The notes below the pieces were generated by a model. That model was not told where the DNA came from. It saw only the letters and a list, made by a program, of their open reading frames with translations, and did not search any database. This document shows positions 1-11,133 of a stretch of DNA of 64,000 nt, in pieces. Made by a program: the position numbers and the translations under genes. This DNA comes from Chlorops oryzae (Eukaryota > Arthropoda > Insecta > Diptera > Chloropidae): positions 23,621,942 to 23,685,941 of the forward strand of contig CM035809.1 of the NCBI GenBank assembly GCA_020466095.1, given 5' to 3'. Every line of letters begins with the position of its first letter. Position 1 is the first letter of the stretch.

Positions 1-952
1 ATTTGCACAATGCTATACGCATTCATCACGCACTTGCGACAAAGGCCAATGACTATACAAAGAAGCAACATGTTTTCCGTTTACAAACTGCCGATCAGGC
101 TGAGTATCTCTTCCAAACTAGTGACTCAAAGGAATTACAATCCTGGATTGAAACGATAAATTTCGTTTCGGCAGCCTATTCGGCGCCGCCGCTTGAGGGT
201 GGTGTGGGCAGTCAGAAACGTTTCCAGCGACCACTTCTACCGAGCACGCATACAAAGTATTTATTGGTGAGTGAGCGAGAGGGGCAACCCATTGTTTTTA
301 TAAGAGATTCAAAGTTAATCCCGTCTTTAGAAGGAGCAATTGGAATCACATGAACAGCAATTGGCTCAATTAGAGCAAACTTTGGCGGAACATAAAAAAG
401 GACCCGTACCGAGTAAGGGTTTGGCTTTACAGAATTACAAGGAAAAAGAAAGCTTCTTGCAATACGAGGTAAGTTGATGCTGAACTTCTCGATCTCCAAA
501 ACTATTTGTATCCAATCCTTTTCATTATCTTCCAGTTACGTCGATATAAGGCTTACGTTTCAATTTTAAACGCGAAAATGCTTGCTGATCAGCAACAACA
601 ACTAATCGAACTGCAACAACAACAGCAACAACAACAAAATTTGACTCCAAATAATAACGATGAACAAAGTGATACATTCCCAGTTAGTGGAGCGCGTCTA
701 CCAATCCAATCTCAACAGCAACAACAACAACAACAAACAAATAGTATTATTGCTCAGCAGCAAATAACGCAAGTGCAACAAACGCAGCCACAACCAAGCC
801 AACAACAGCAACAGCAACAGCAACAACAATCTAGCAGGTATAGTTATCGTGCTGCCATTTATCGTTCAGAAGCTGCTGCGGCTACAGCTGCTGCAGCAGC
901 AAACGCAACTGCCGCACAGCATAGCCGTAATGAGCAAAATGATCTTGGCTGA
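1..952 (+). CDS. Efa6: Efa6, Arf6 guanine-nucleotide exchange factor, 3' end only (partial)
   Basis: This is the C-terminal part of a PSD/EFA6-family exchange factor, which activates Arf6 at the plasma membrane; the Sec7 domain lies upstream of the window. Three exons join cleanly: 1-266, 331-468 and 536-952, with GT-AG introns of 64 and 67 bp. The first exon encodes the end of the PH domain (QHVFRLQTADQAEYLFQ, then a tryptophan-containing last helix LQSWIETINFV). Next comes the conserved EFA6 coiled-coil stretch (GPVPSKGLALQNYKEKESF, LRRYKAYVSILNAKM). The tail is low-complexity: several poly-Gln runs and a poly-Ala/Thr run, ending at TGA 950-952. The reading frame is unbroken, unlike several neighbours. 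The family call is firm; the Drosophila gene name is from recognition of the PH and coiled-coil segment. Confidence 0.9.
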
Positions 953-1584
953 CGTGTAATGGGAGTTTTCTCAGCTTGTGTAATATAAAAAAAAAACGAA
1001 TCCCATTGCTTTCTTTTATGTTGCTTCAGTTGATGTGTTGTCTTTCTGTTTTACTTTATTTTTCAATATCGCTGGAGTCTAATCAATTATCATTTGTACA
1101 GTGAGAGCCCAATAAAGTGAATTAAATTGGGCATAGATCGTGCGTCGAAATGTGAAAATGAACTCCTTGTGTAAAAGGTGTGGATTTGTATTGTGTGTAT
1201 ATGTGTGTGCTTTTTGTGTGGATTTAGCTTTGTTGCTTAAATTTTTGTCCTTTGGATATTGTTCGAAATTTTTACTTTTTGGAAATAATGTACAGCTTTG
1301 AACAGAATTTTATACATCCTTCTTGGTACTTCATTGCTAGATTTCACTATATTTTTTTAAATCATTTATTGATTTTCTAAATATTTCTGGCTTTTATATA
1401 GAATTCATTGGTAATAGGATTATTTACTTAAAGAATTGATAAAGTTCAGTTGAGATTGCTTCACAAATATCGCTTGCCAGAAGAAAAATGGAAGTGAAAA
1501 AGTGTAGAATCATAAGTACAGGGCAACAGAAAATGTTTAAATTCAGCACCTAAAAGTATGCAGTTGAAGATTTACAAATATATA
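953..1584 (+). other. Efa6 3' UTR and downstream flank
   Basis: No coding sequence is visible. A canonical AATAAA polyadenylation signal sits at 1111-1116, about 160 bases after the stop codon, so the transcript probably ends near 1130-1150. The rest is AT-rich and shows no recognisable gene. Confidence 0.55.
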
Positions 1585-2319
1585 CAGGGTGTTCCATACT
1601 CAATGGATCAAAAAAAAAAAGGAGGTGATAGGGGGAACCCATACAAGCAAAAAATTGTATGGAAAGGGGGGTTCATCTTGCACTCGTAAGGAGCTAGAGG
1701 CGCGGAAAGAATTCGACTAAATTGGTGGGCATACTTTTAGGCGGATATGTAAAACTAAAACACTATTCAGAAATTTTTAAATTTCTTAGATTTTTCTTTT
1801 TCGCATGCTGCCTAAAAGTGTGCTCAATAAATTTGATTAAAATAACTTTTCTGGGAGTCAAAAGTACAAAATAATTATTTTCAAACCTTAATTTTTGCAT
1901 TGATTGTGAAACTTTTTTTTAGCAACCATGGTATCAAATTGAAGAGGAAAACTCAAAGTTTTCGAAAAGAGTAAAAAAAAGAGGCTCGATCGTATTTCTT
2001 TTGAATTAAATCACTTTAAAAGCCAAAATTACACTATTTTAGGCTTAGATGGTAGTACCAGTACCAGAGAAAACGGAGTTGAATTATTTAAAATCGTAGT
2101 ATGCAGTGTTAACGGAAAACCGCCAAGCTTTTCATATCATATGTGATTTTGAATTTACGGCCTGTAAGTGAGGAGCACCAGTGAAAAAACCAAAATATTG
2201 TTTTTTGCATGTAACTCCTCAGGGGTGCATTTGCGACCCCCCCTTGCCATACGATTTTTGGTCCGTCTGGACCCCCCTATCACCTCCTTTTTTTGATCTA
2301 TTGAGTATGGAACACCCTG
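1585..2319. mobile_element. MITE-like element, family A (CAGGGTGTTCCATAC ends), copy 1
   Basis: The ends are inverted repeats starting CAGGGTGTTCCATACTCAAT. The imperfect inverted similarity extends roughly 100 bp inward (GGAGGTGATAGGGGG on both arms). The element is flanked by TA on both sides, which suits a Tc1/mariner-type target duplication. No transposase reading frame is visible in the 735 bp. A second copy lies at 49391-50104, very similar apart from small indels near the left end. Confidence 0.8.
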
Positions 2320-4299
2320 TATACATATTTTCAAACATTTATCAACGGTCGTCAAGAAGATAAGCACAATTCCCAAATGCCTTACTGAAGATGTGTACAA
2401 ATGCGCATATTTTCAAGAATGAAAAGATACTCAATATCGATATTATTTTTAATATTTGTCTGCATATTTTTAGGTGCCGAACTTAAATCTTTTCTGTTGC
2501 TCTAACTTTTAGTAACAAGTGTTAGACAAAGTTTAGATGTTGATAAATTGGAAATGAATTTTTAGTAATGGTTACATAACATTTTATTATTATTTTTTTT
2601 TTTTTTTTTCAAATTCTTATCTCCTTCACTCTCTCTTCAAGCTGAGAAAAAAAGTCTTATATTGAAGATTTAAACAATTGACAAATTAATATGCATTTCA
2701 AAATAGGGGAATGAAACCGAAAAGAGATTTAAAAATAGGAATGGGCCTAAAGACAAGAAATTTTGTTAAAAACATTTTAAAGAACTTTTATAAAATTTCT
2801 TCAAATTTTAAGTGTATATAAATTTGTTATTTTAACTTGAGCAAGGCGAATATGAACTTAATCAATTTTTAATCAAACCAAATCAAAATTATTTTAAAGT
2901 CTTATACAAATTTTTAATCAAACCAAATCGAAATTATTTTAAAGTCTTATACAAACAAATGTTAAAATCTTTACTTCAACTCAATAGTTTTATTAGTTAA
3001 AATCATTGAAAAATCGTTTAAAATTTAGAGGCAATAAAATTTTATGTGAAATAAGCGGTTTCATTCCCTATTCGAAATTCAAAAAAATATTAAAGACAAA
3101 AATTAAAACGGAAGAAAATAAGAAATAATTTTTATTGAAAATTTATAGAAAGTTAAAGTTAAACAAACGCAGTATGAAATGCTTGAAACCGAAGGTTTTT
3201 AAAAATATTTAAAAATAGCATATTTTGTAAGGTTAAATGAGAAAAAAAAAAAACAACATGTTGAAGAACAATTGTAGGCTCGTCAGACAAAGACAAAAAA
3301 CAACAATAAAGTTCACATTTTTTAGATTCATATAAAATATTTAGAAAGCAATTTTTGAGCATACAATATAGAAAATAAATGATAATAATAAATAAATAAA
3401 AAAAAAGGAGAAAAATCCCAGTTGACAACATTAATGTTTAAGTGTAGCTTTAAAATGTGTTTCGGTTGTTTTGAAACAAACAAAAAAAATATATTAAAAA
3501 AAATTATGTCTCCATATTTAGAAATGGTTACACTAGACTTCGAAAAGCACTCGAAATTTTTCTATAACGAATTCCAAGGGACCGGAAAAACATTCGTTGA
3601 AGAGAGAATTCGTTATAAGGAGAAAAAAGGGCACACAAAAGTGTAGCGAAAAAAGCCTTCAAACAATTCGCTATAGAGAGAAATTCGTTATAGAGATTTT
3701 CAACAGTATTGAACATGTTTTTTTTTTTATTATTTTTTTTTTTTTTTTAATTTTTTTTTTTAGAAAATTTAAAGATATTGAAGAGATTGATTTAAAATGT
3801 GTATATTTGTCAAATGCTTTATATGTTACTAAATTTTTTTCTTTTAGTTCGTCAAAGTACAGTACTTACTCTGTTATCTAAATGTTTTCCATTGGTTATT
3901 CTTTGCTTGTTCTTGTCTCTACAGTTTATCCTTCATTTCTTATGTGAAACTCGCGACAAGACAATTGAAAATGATTATGATTTGGAGTGGTTATCATTAA
4001 AATTTACTCTATTCTTATCCATAACTACACAGGACCATTGTATCTTTATTCATTTTACCCTCTCAGAGGCAGTAATTTTTTGTTCTATTCATATACGGGC
4101 GATTCACGTAGAACGGCCCTAAAAGTCACACCTTTTACAAATTATACTGAGCAGAAATCATGTTATCAACAGCCCAATTTTAATATTCTCGGGGAATTTT
4201 TTCAGCGAAAAAACTCCCGGGGAATAAGCATTTAAATGAACTGATGATAATCAACTGATTTGCCTTATGGGATTTCCATAAGCAACTTTAAATTTTCAA
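2320..4299. other. AT-rich intergenic DNA
   Basis: I see no credible gene. The short open frames are low-complexity translations of AT-rich DNA. A 45-bp direct tandem duplication lies at about 2865-2955 (unit containing AATCAAACCAAATC). Around 3570-3700 the motif TTCGTTATA recurs several times, suggesting a decayed small repeat. Confidence 0.4.
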
Positions 4300-4938
4300 A
4301 ACATTTTTTCATTTATTATATTGATTGCTGAAATGCCCCTAAAAGGATTTTGAAATTGAAAATAAGGTATACTTCTGTCGAGAGATCTTGCGTCTAACAT
4401 AATTTTTTCTTACTTCAAACATTTAACCGTTTTCTCAACACGTTTTCAACTGGCTATATCTCCAGTTCAATGAACACATTCTTCATGAACTATAAGTGAA
4501 TCGACGCAATTGTACTTTGTTTGGGTGAACCCGCTATCAATTTTAAAAATTTATTACTATTTCTTTTTTCCTCAACTGACAACAAAAACCCGAATTGAAA
4601 TTTTTTCTTTATTGCAGATGGCGCTCATTTTGTCAAAAAAAAACACAAAATTACTTGAGGTTCCCAAATTACATCTATACTATTATAACCGTTTATATTC
4701 CATTTCGACGCTCATAACAATCGTGGCCGCCGTGACGGCACCATTTTTTTCACCACCAACTTTGAAGTCTCATTACTTTTTGAACAGCCCACGTATCGAG
4801 GCAAAAAAATTTTTTTATTTACTTTGAACCTTTTGTAATACAATAAATAAAAAAAAAATTTCAATTATTCTTTGCGTTTTCAAATAAGAATTTTTTTAAA
4901 AAGGGTCCAAAAAACGGGTTTTGAATGAGAAGACCCCC
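4300..4938. mobile_element. Degenerate copy of the TTAA-flanked MITE (family B, copy 4)
   Basis: This stretch follows the intact family B copies at 8381-9119 and 38303-39033 almost colinearly. It shares GCCCCTAAAAGGATTTTGAAA, GAATCGACGCA, CACCAACTTTGAAGTC and the end AATGAGAAGACCCCCTT. Many small deletions and an absent left terminus show it is old. No TTAA follows the right end. Being a more diverged copy, it dates the start of the family to well before the intact copies. Confidence 0.75.
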
Positions 4939-4944
4939 TTGTAT

Positions 4945-5330
4945 GAATTTCCACAAAACACAAGCCTTAAACATTCAAAACAGTTGTTCCATTCATAAAC
5001 TCGAAATCTCAAAAAAAAAAAAAGAGGGAGAGACTTGGCGTCTATCAAAATCACCAAACATTACCCACACGATTCACTTACAAGTCCATAAAACACATTC
5101 GTTCATGCTATAATTGAATCAATGTGTTTTGGTTTGGGTAACACGCTAGTCCATTTCATCAATATTAACTTCTTTTTGCCCCTCGCACTGCTACAAAAAC
5201 GATTCTGTTTTCTTCTAAAATATATTGCAGATTGCTATGTGGCTGCATTGCGCCTTGGTGGCGCCTTTTCTGTTTTTAAATTATTTTCACTTAACTATTA
5301 TTATTATTTTTTTTAATTTAAACTAAAAAG
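4945..5330. repeat. Second, more diverged fragment of family B
   Basis: The segment around 5090-5160 (TTCATGCTATAATTGAATCAATGTG, then GTTTGGGTAACACGCTAG) aligns with the family B core at 4485-4540. It has no recognisable termini. It is probably an older relic adjoining copy 4. Confidence 0.45.
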
Positions 5331-5590
5331 AAAATTGTATAAAATTGTTAAATGAAATCAACGATATCCACGATTTTCTCTACTCAACTTCAAACGATGC
5401 ACAGCAATCGATTGCGACAGCAATATCGCATGTGTTAAGGTAATAACCAAACACCGATGAAGATAATATGTGCGCTTGTGGTTTTAAAATTTTTTTTAAA
5501 AATATTTTTCTAAATCCATTTTCCTACCTCCTGTGAAATTATGAATGTTTAATGTACCATTTATAGTTTGCTCTTGAGAAGTTATTGTTA

Positions 5591-6051
5591 TAGGGTATTT
5601 ACATATACGTTTTAGCGCTACTCGTTTAAGTTAAAACGACTAAGTCAAAACGGGGTGTTTACATATGCACATGTCGTTTTGTCATTTTGTGGTTATCTTT
5701 TGTTTGCTTAACACGTGAAATATGAGTGAATATTGTAATTTAGAATAGAAGCAATTATTGAAAATGCGTTCGTTTTCTACATTGGTTGTGGAAACAATCT
5801 CACAATTTTTCAATTAGAAATTTCAATTACCATATGTTTTGCATTTTTATAGTGATGACACTCAGATTTCGATATTTTTAAGCAGTTATAAGCAGGATTT
5901 ATCTTGTTTAGCTACTTGTTTTAAATTAAAACAGGAAAGTTTCTCGTTTTAGTTTTGTATGATAAAACGGGAAAAATCTAAGTTGTTTTAGTGCTAAAAC
6001 GGGCAAAGTTACTAAAACGCGAATAAAATGGCATATGTAAACGGCCTATTA
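5591..6051. mobile_element. Palindromic MITE family C, copy 1
   Basis: The ends read TAGGGTATTTACATATACG and, inverted, AATAGGCCGTTTACATATGC, giving imperfect terminal inverted repeats. The interior is rich in short motifs such as AAAACGG and TTTTAG. There is no open reading frame. A second copy of the same length lies in opposite orientation at 55909-56369. Confidence 0.75.
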
Positions 6052-6488
6052 TGAACCATATTTTGATTACCGTCCACTAGGAGATACGACCGGAATCTTC
6101 CAAGCGGATCAACACTTTTTCTATAGATGAAAGCTAAAAGCTTGACGGAATTAAAAAAAAAAAAAAATAATTACACTTCTAGAACGACAAAATGTTTTGA
6201 GCTTGGACTTTCTTTGTAGTGCTATAATTTTCCTGATATGTTGTTTACTTTGTTTTGCTATGTCAATAATCTTCAGTTTAAAGACTTTATATAAACCATT
6301 TGCTTAAATGATGAGGTTGTTATATATGTTAAGAGCCGAAAGCCCTGTAGCTATACCCTGCAGTAAATGCGGGGCAAATTGACCCCAGCGTCACCACTGT
6401 CATTCTATAGACATGGTCAACGAGGAGGTCCACAGTTCAATTTTCTTGAGCATTCCAAAAATGAATTTGCTGCACGAGAATCAGAAGG

Positions 6489-6562
6489 CTCCGTAGCGTA
6501 ATGGCTAGCATGTCCGATCATCAATCCGAAGGCTCGTGTTCGAATCCCAGGGCAGGCGAGAA
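6489..6562 (+). repeat. tRNA-like (SINE-type) module
   Basis: A-box-like TAGCGTAATGG and B-box GTTCGAATCC have tRNA-like spacing. The expected anticodon stem is not paired (TCCGA occurs on both sides), so this is not a functional tRNA. It is best read as a tRNA-derived pol III promoter module of a SINE. Confidence 0.6.
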
Positions 6563-6776
6563 AAAGTGGAAAATTGTAAAATTCGGAGGATTGTTCTTAT
6601 GGGTGAGAAGAGAGAAAGAAAAGTTTCCATTCTGAATTCTCGTGAATGCTTTCATAGTTCGTGCGAAAATTCTCATAACTTAATTTTTCCAATTTTTTCG
6701 CAAAAAAAAAATTTTTTTAAAGCCTGTTAGACACCTATAATATTATCCACTTAAAAAAAAAAAAAAAAAAAAAATT

Positions 6777-6858
6777 GGCACCCGCCCGAGCGAGATTCGA
6801 ACACGGGTCTCCAGGTCGCTAGGCCAGACTCTTCACACTGAGCCATCCGAGCCCTGCG
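6777..6858 (-). repeat. tRNA-like (SINE-type) module
   Basis: On the minus strand, A-box-like ATGGCTCAGTG is followed by B-box GTTCGAATCTC. The anticodon arm does not pair properly. It faces the module at 6489-6562 inside the same terminal-inverted-repeat element. Confidence 0.55.
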
Positions 6859-7069
6859 CGCGGCGCTTTCCATTTACGTACTATAGCTAATGAGCTGCCT
6901 CTACAGCATCACCAGTTCAATCGTCAACTGGTGTCCGCTCGAACATATGCTCATACAAAGTGTCCATAGGAGAATACATTGGCACGGGTACAGTTGGTCA
7001 CTATAGTGACGGTGACGGAGGAACTAGTGACAGATTGAATCAGTCACTAGTGATAATTACTGCAGGGTA

Positions 7070-8325
7070 GTGCTCTCATTAAATAAATAAATAATAATAA
7101 TAATATCATTATATGTTAAAGCTTCCTTCTTTTGCTAAGACCTTTAAGAGTTTGCAATTATTTTTTTTCTTTAAGCTTAGTGAAAAATATTTTAATTGCT
7201 CCCAAGTTTTTGATTATCTTAATTTTTTTTTAAATATAATTTCCCTTATATAAAATTAATTTTTCTAATTTCCATTTTTAATTCTTATTTCAGAAAAAAA
7301 GATAAAAAGAAATAAGTGAAGAAATTTATGTGATTTTATATTTATAAGCACATCGCCAAATTCATGCTTTTGAAAAATAAATATGGAAAATTCGATACGA
7401 AAAAAATTGGTGAGTGGCCCCTCCTTATTTTTTTTATTTATCTTTTATTCATCATATATTTTATTATTATTGAAAATTCATTTAATTAATCCAACTAAAA
7501 TCTTATTCTCATCTTTTAACTTTCAGTCGACTGTTCCATAAACGTTGTGTCTTGTTTCTTTCGTTGAATTTATATATTTTCGAATTTCAAATTCGAAAGA
7601 AAAGAATTACTTTCTTTTTCTTTCTTCCTTCGAGGCGGAATAATGCTCGTTCGGTTTTGTCAATATATATATTTTTTTTTTTTATATACATATGTGTATT
7701 TTTATATTTTTACACAAAAAAGAAATGTTTCCATTATTTATTTCATTGTATTATAACGTAAAAAAAAAGAAAAGAAAATTTCGTTAATATATGACTTTCC
7801 TTTAATAATAATAAAACAAAAAAATTAAAAATAAAAAAAATTAATAATAAAATCGAAGCTATTATATTTATACAATTAAGTGTCTGTATTCCTCTCACTT
7901 TGTATTTTGTGTTCTTATAAACTATCGTCATACTTATGTATTCGTAATTTATGTATATAAGTTTTTCGATCTAGTATCGTCGGTTAGTTTACTACTTCAA
8001 ACATTACCTAATTATCATTAAAAATGATAAAAATCGATTAAACATAAACGATAAAAGAAAACAGTTGCAATTTTTTTGGCATTTTCATTTTCTTGAATAT
8101 ATTTTATTCCTTTTTTTTTTTTTTGAGGGCCTTTTGTTTTAACTTCATTTTGAAAAGAACAAATTTTTGATTCGGTATTTTTGTGAACCCGTAGATTTTG
8201 ATTCATCTTCATTAACGAGATGAGTACCCCATAGAAACAGACCATAATATATTTACTTTTTTCCCCCCTTTCATTTGCACCTGTTGAAGGAGTTCAGCTT
8301 TTCTTTAAATCTAATTTATAAAATA
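7070..8325. other. AT-rich intergenic DNA with simple repeats
   Basis: Contains (AAT)n around 7081-7103 and long A/T runs. The open frames here are Phe/Lys/Ile-rich low-complexity artefacts. I see no gene. Confidence 0.4.
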
Positions 8326-9203
8326 CAGTGTATTCTGTCTTAAGCGGACACCTACGGGACCGAAAAATATGTCCGCTTAAGGGGGTCTTCTCATTGAGCA
8401 ACTTTTTTTTTCGACTTTTTTTTTTTGCATTTATTTATAGCTTGGGTAGTTGTGAATATGCCCCTAAAAGGATTTTTTGAAATTCGAAATAGTTTAGAGG
8501 ATATAGCCTTCTTTGTCGAGCAAGATCTGCGCTAAAACGAGTAATTTTTGCGTTGCTTCAAACTTTAAACGCGTTTATCTCGAAACCACGTTTTTCGAAC
8601 TGGCGGCCATGATATCTCCAGTTCAACTGAACCGATTTTCATGAAACAAAGTGGAATCGACGCAGAATTGTCACCATTCTCGGGTGAACCTCGACCATAA
8701 TTTTAAAAAATTTTTTACTATTTTTTTTTTTTACACTAAACTACAAAAAAAAAGGCCGAAATTGAAATATTTTTTTTGAATGGCCGCCATTTTGTCAAAA
8801 AAAAATCACAAAATTAAGCTTGAGGTTCACCCGAGAATTACATCTATACTGATTATAACCCCGTTTTTTTTTTCCATTTCGGACGCTCCGGAGACCCGGA
8901 ATCGTGGCCGCCGTGACGGCACCTTTTTTTTCACCACCAACTTTGAAGTCTCATTACTTTTTGAACAGCCCACGTATCGAGGCAAAAAAATTTTTTTTAT
9001 TTACTTTGAACCTTTTGTAATACAATAAATAAAAAAAGTTTTCAATTATTCTTTGCGTTTTCAAATAAGAATTTTTTTAAAAAGGGTCCAAAAAACGGGT
9101 TTTCAATGAGAAGACCCCCTTAAGAGAAAACTATTTGAGAAGAAAATATACTAGAGCATTCCCAAAAAGTGTCCGTTTAAGAGTAGTAGTATAGAATACA
9201 CTG
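8326..9203. mobile_element. Short palindromic MITE (family E) split by a TTAA element
   Basis: The left half at 8326-8380 begins CAGTGTATTCTGTCTTAAGC. The right half at 9120-9203 ends TAGAATACACTG. Together they form one small inverted-repeat element whose uninterrupted relative lies at 51949-52024. The family B element at 8381-9119 has inserted at a TTAA inside it, leaving TTAA on both sides. Confidence 0.75.
8381..9119. mobile_element. TTAA-flanked MITE, family B, copy 1
   Basis: The element begins GGGGGTCTTCTCATTGA and ends TTTCAATGAGAAGACCCCC, with TTAA on both sides (8377-8380 and 9120-9123). A TTAA duplication is typical of piggyBac-type elements, and no transposase is encoded, so it is a non-autonomous derivative. 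It is near-identical to 38303-39033 and to the inverted copy at 46240-46960. Confidence 0.85.
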
Positions 9204-9658
9204 AATTAAATTCATTAGTGAGCCCTTAAATTTCGAAATTTTACTTTTGAACAAACTTCAATTGAATCGATCATTTCAAAAACCGCATAAGTCGCAAGAA
9301 TAGAAACTGCTTCATGCTTAAATCAATGAGATTTTAATGACTTTTCTTTATCCTTAATTCAGTATTAAGGAAGAAGGAATGTTTTAGCATATGTATGCTT
9401 TCCATAAAATAAGCATCTACCTTTAAGGATCCATTTTCAGCAAACGAAATGTATATTGGGAAAAAATTTGACTTAAGAGGTTTTTCAAATGACCGATTCA
9501 ATTACAAGCAGTGTTGCCGTTCTGAAAAATAAATTTGGATTTCTGAATTTCTTGCTTTCTGTAAAATTTTGGACGTCGTTTAATGGGTTTCGAGATCTAG
9601 GGTTGCAGTCATCATGTCGGTTTTGAGAACTTCGAAAGCTTTAATATTCGAAAATATT

Positions 9659-9889
9659 CAGCCCGATTCTGAATATTCCCGGGGAACAAATTCCCGGGGA
9701 ATTTAGTTTTCTCGAGAGTAAACTTCTTCTTTTTGAAATATTTGGGGGAATAATTTTAATGGAGAATGGGTATTTGACCCATACCCATAATTTTCCTTAC
9801 CCTATCTTTTCGAAAAAGGAGAATTTTAGTCTCGAGAAAAGTAAATTACCCGGGAATTCGCTCCCTGGGAGTATTCTGAATCGGGCTGA
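9659..9889. repeat. Palindromic repeat, AGCCCGATTC ends
   Basis: CAGCCCGATTCTGAATA at the left is matched by TATTCTGAATCGGGCTG at the right. Internal CCCGGGGAA motifs are also mirrored. Partial relatives occur at about 4172-4232 and 30124-30170 (CAGCCCAATTCTAA, CCCGGGGAAT). No coding capacity. Confidence 0.6.
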
Positions 9890-9892
9890 TTG

Positions 9893-9987
9893 TGAATAAT
9901 ATTACACGTGAACTTTACCGCCAGTTTCAATACAAGTTTCTATTGAAAATGGCGGAAAAGTTCACGTGAAATATTATTCCGAATAGG
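9893..9987. repeat. Short hairpin repeat
   Basis: GAATAATATTACACGTGAAC and GGCGGAAAAGTTCACGTGAAATATTATTC form the two arms of a 95-bp inverted repeat directly after the preceding palindrome. Function unknown. Confidence 0.5.
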
Positions 9988-11133
9988 GGTGAATATTTTT
10001 TTTGTGAGCTTTTCGATTTTTCCTCAAAAAAAAAAAATGGTTCAATATCAGAGCATAACATAGACGAAACCATAAAATAGACCTCAAGAAATTTCTCAAG
10101 TCCATCGCAATTAGTAGCCCATAAGCTCAACTTCCGACTTTTCATTGTCCATTTTTATTAGAGTTTGTCGGTGAAAAACGTACGGGAAAGGGAGGAGGAT
10201 TTGTTGCTCGTAGCGTCCTTACGATTCGCAGCCAAAAAATACGAGTTTTCGCAACCAAAGTCTCCTAATTTAAACACGGACGGACATTGAAGCATCTAAT
10301 TAAATGGGGGAACTTCTGTAGGTTATTGAATTCCTAAAAAGCTTGGTGCTCTAAGGTTTAAGAAAAGAATAATAAATGGGGGAATAATAACAATGTGTCA
10401 GGCTCGAATTGAATTCAAGAAATCCAAAAAAGAAAAATAGAAATTTTCATCGTTGGTAGAATATTTAGAAGGACATAGCAAATGGTAACGCTGCTTAAAA
10501 ATAAATATTAATTCATTTTTGATAAATGCAAATATGATGTTGAAAACAAAAATAAAACTTATGAAAAACCCTAGTGTAACCAATACGAAGAAAATTTATA
10601 AAGTATTTTAAATAAATAAAGTTTATAACTTTTGCAATTGTATTACAAATACAATACAAAATAACATAAAATGGCATTTATATTATAATAAAAAATTTAA
10701 ATTAAACGAGAGAAAAAACTACATAATTAATAAATTCATTGATTGAATATATTAACAAAAAAAAAAAAAGATAAAAAAAACGTTATATACATCTCATGTA
10801 CTACGAAAATAAGAATTAGGTATACATATTTATGAATAAAAATTATGTTAAACAAAATAAAATAGCATTACAAAAATACGTTTAAAAAAATTAATACTTC
10901 CACAATAAAAATTTTAAAACAATATTTTGGTTTAAAAAAAATTAACGATAAATGAAGGTTTGTATCGATACAAAATGTTTTCTTTCAAACTCACCTTATT
11001 CTGCATATCCGTTCCAGGAAAAAAATTATCTTCCTTATTATTGATACGGTACTTTCCATATTTATTATTGACTTTAAGAAATCTTAGCACACGTTAAAAT
11101 CGCACTCGAAATATCCACACATAAAAAGAACAA
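9988..11133. other. Intergenic DNA downstream of SRBD1
   Basis: AT-rich and without a credible gene. The section nearest 11133 should contain the SRBD1 3' UTR (minus strand). I do not see one clearly preferred polyadenylation signal because AATAAA-like motifs are frequent in the AT-rich sequence. Confidence 0.35.

Larger units (their letters stand above)
6353..7069. mobile_element. TIR element with two opposed tRNA-like modules (family D)
   Basis: The ends TACCCTGCAGTAA (left) and TTACTGCAGGGTA (right) form terminal inverted repeats. Between them sit two tRNA-like pol III modules in opposite orientation, described separately, separated by a poly-A run at about 6754-6774. No protein-coding frame is visible. 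Confidence 0.6.

Noticed and set aside
6489..6562. A functional tRNA gene
   Set aside because: A and B boxes are present but the anticodon and acceptor stems do not pair.
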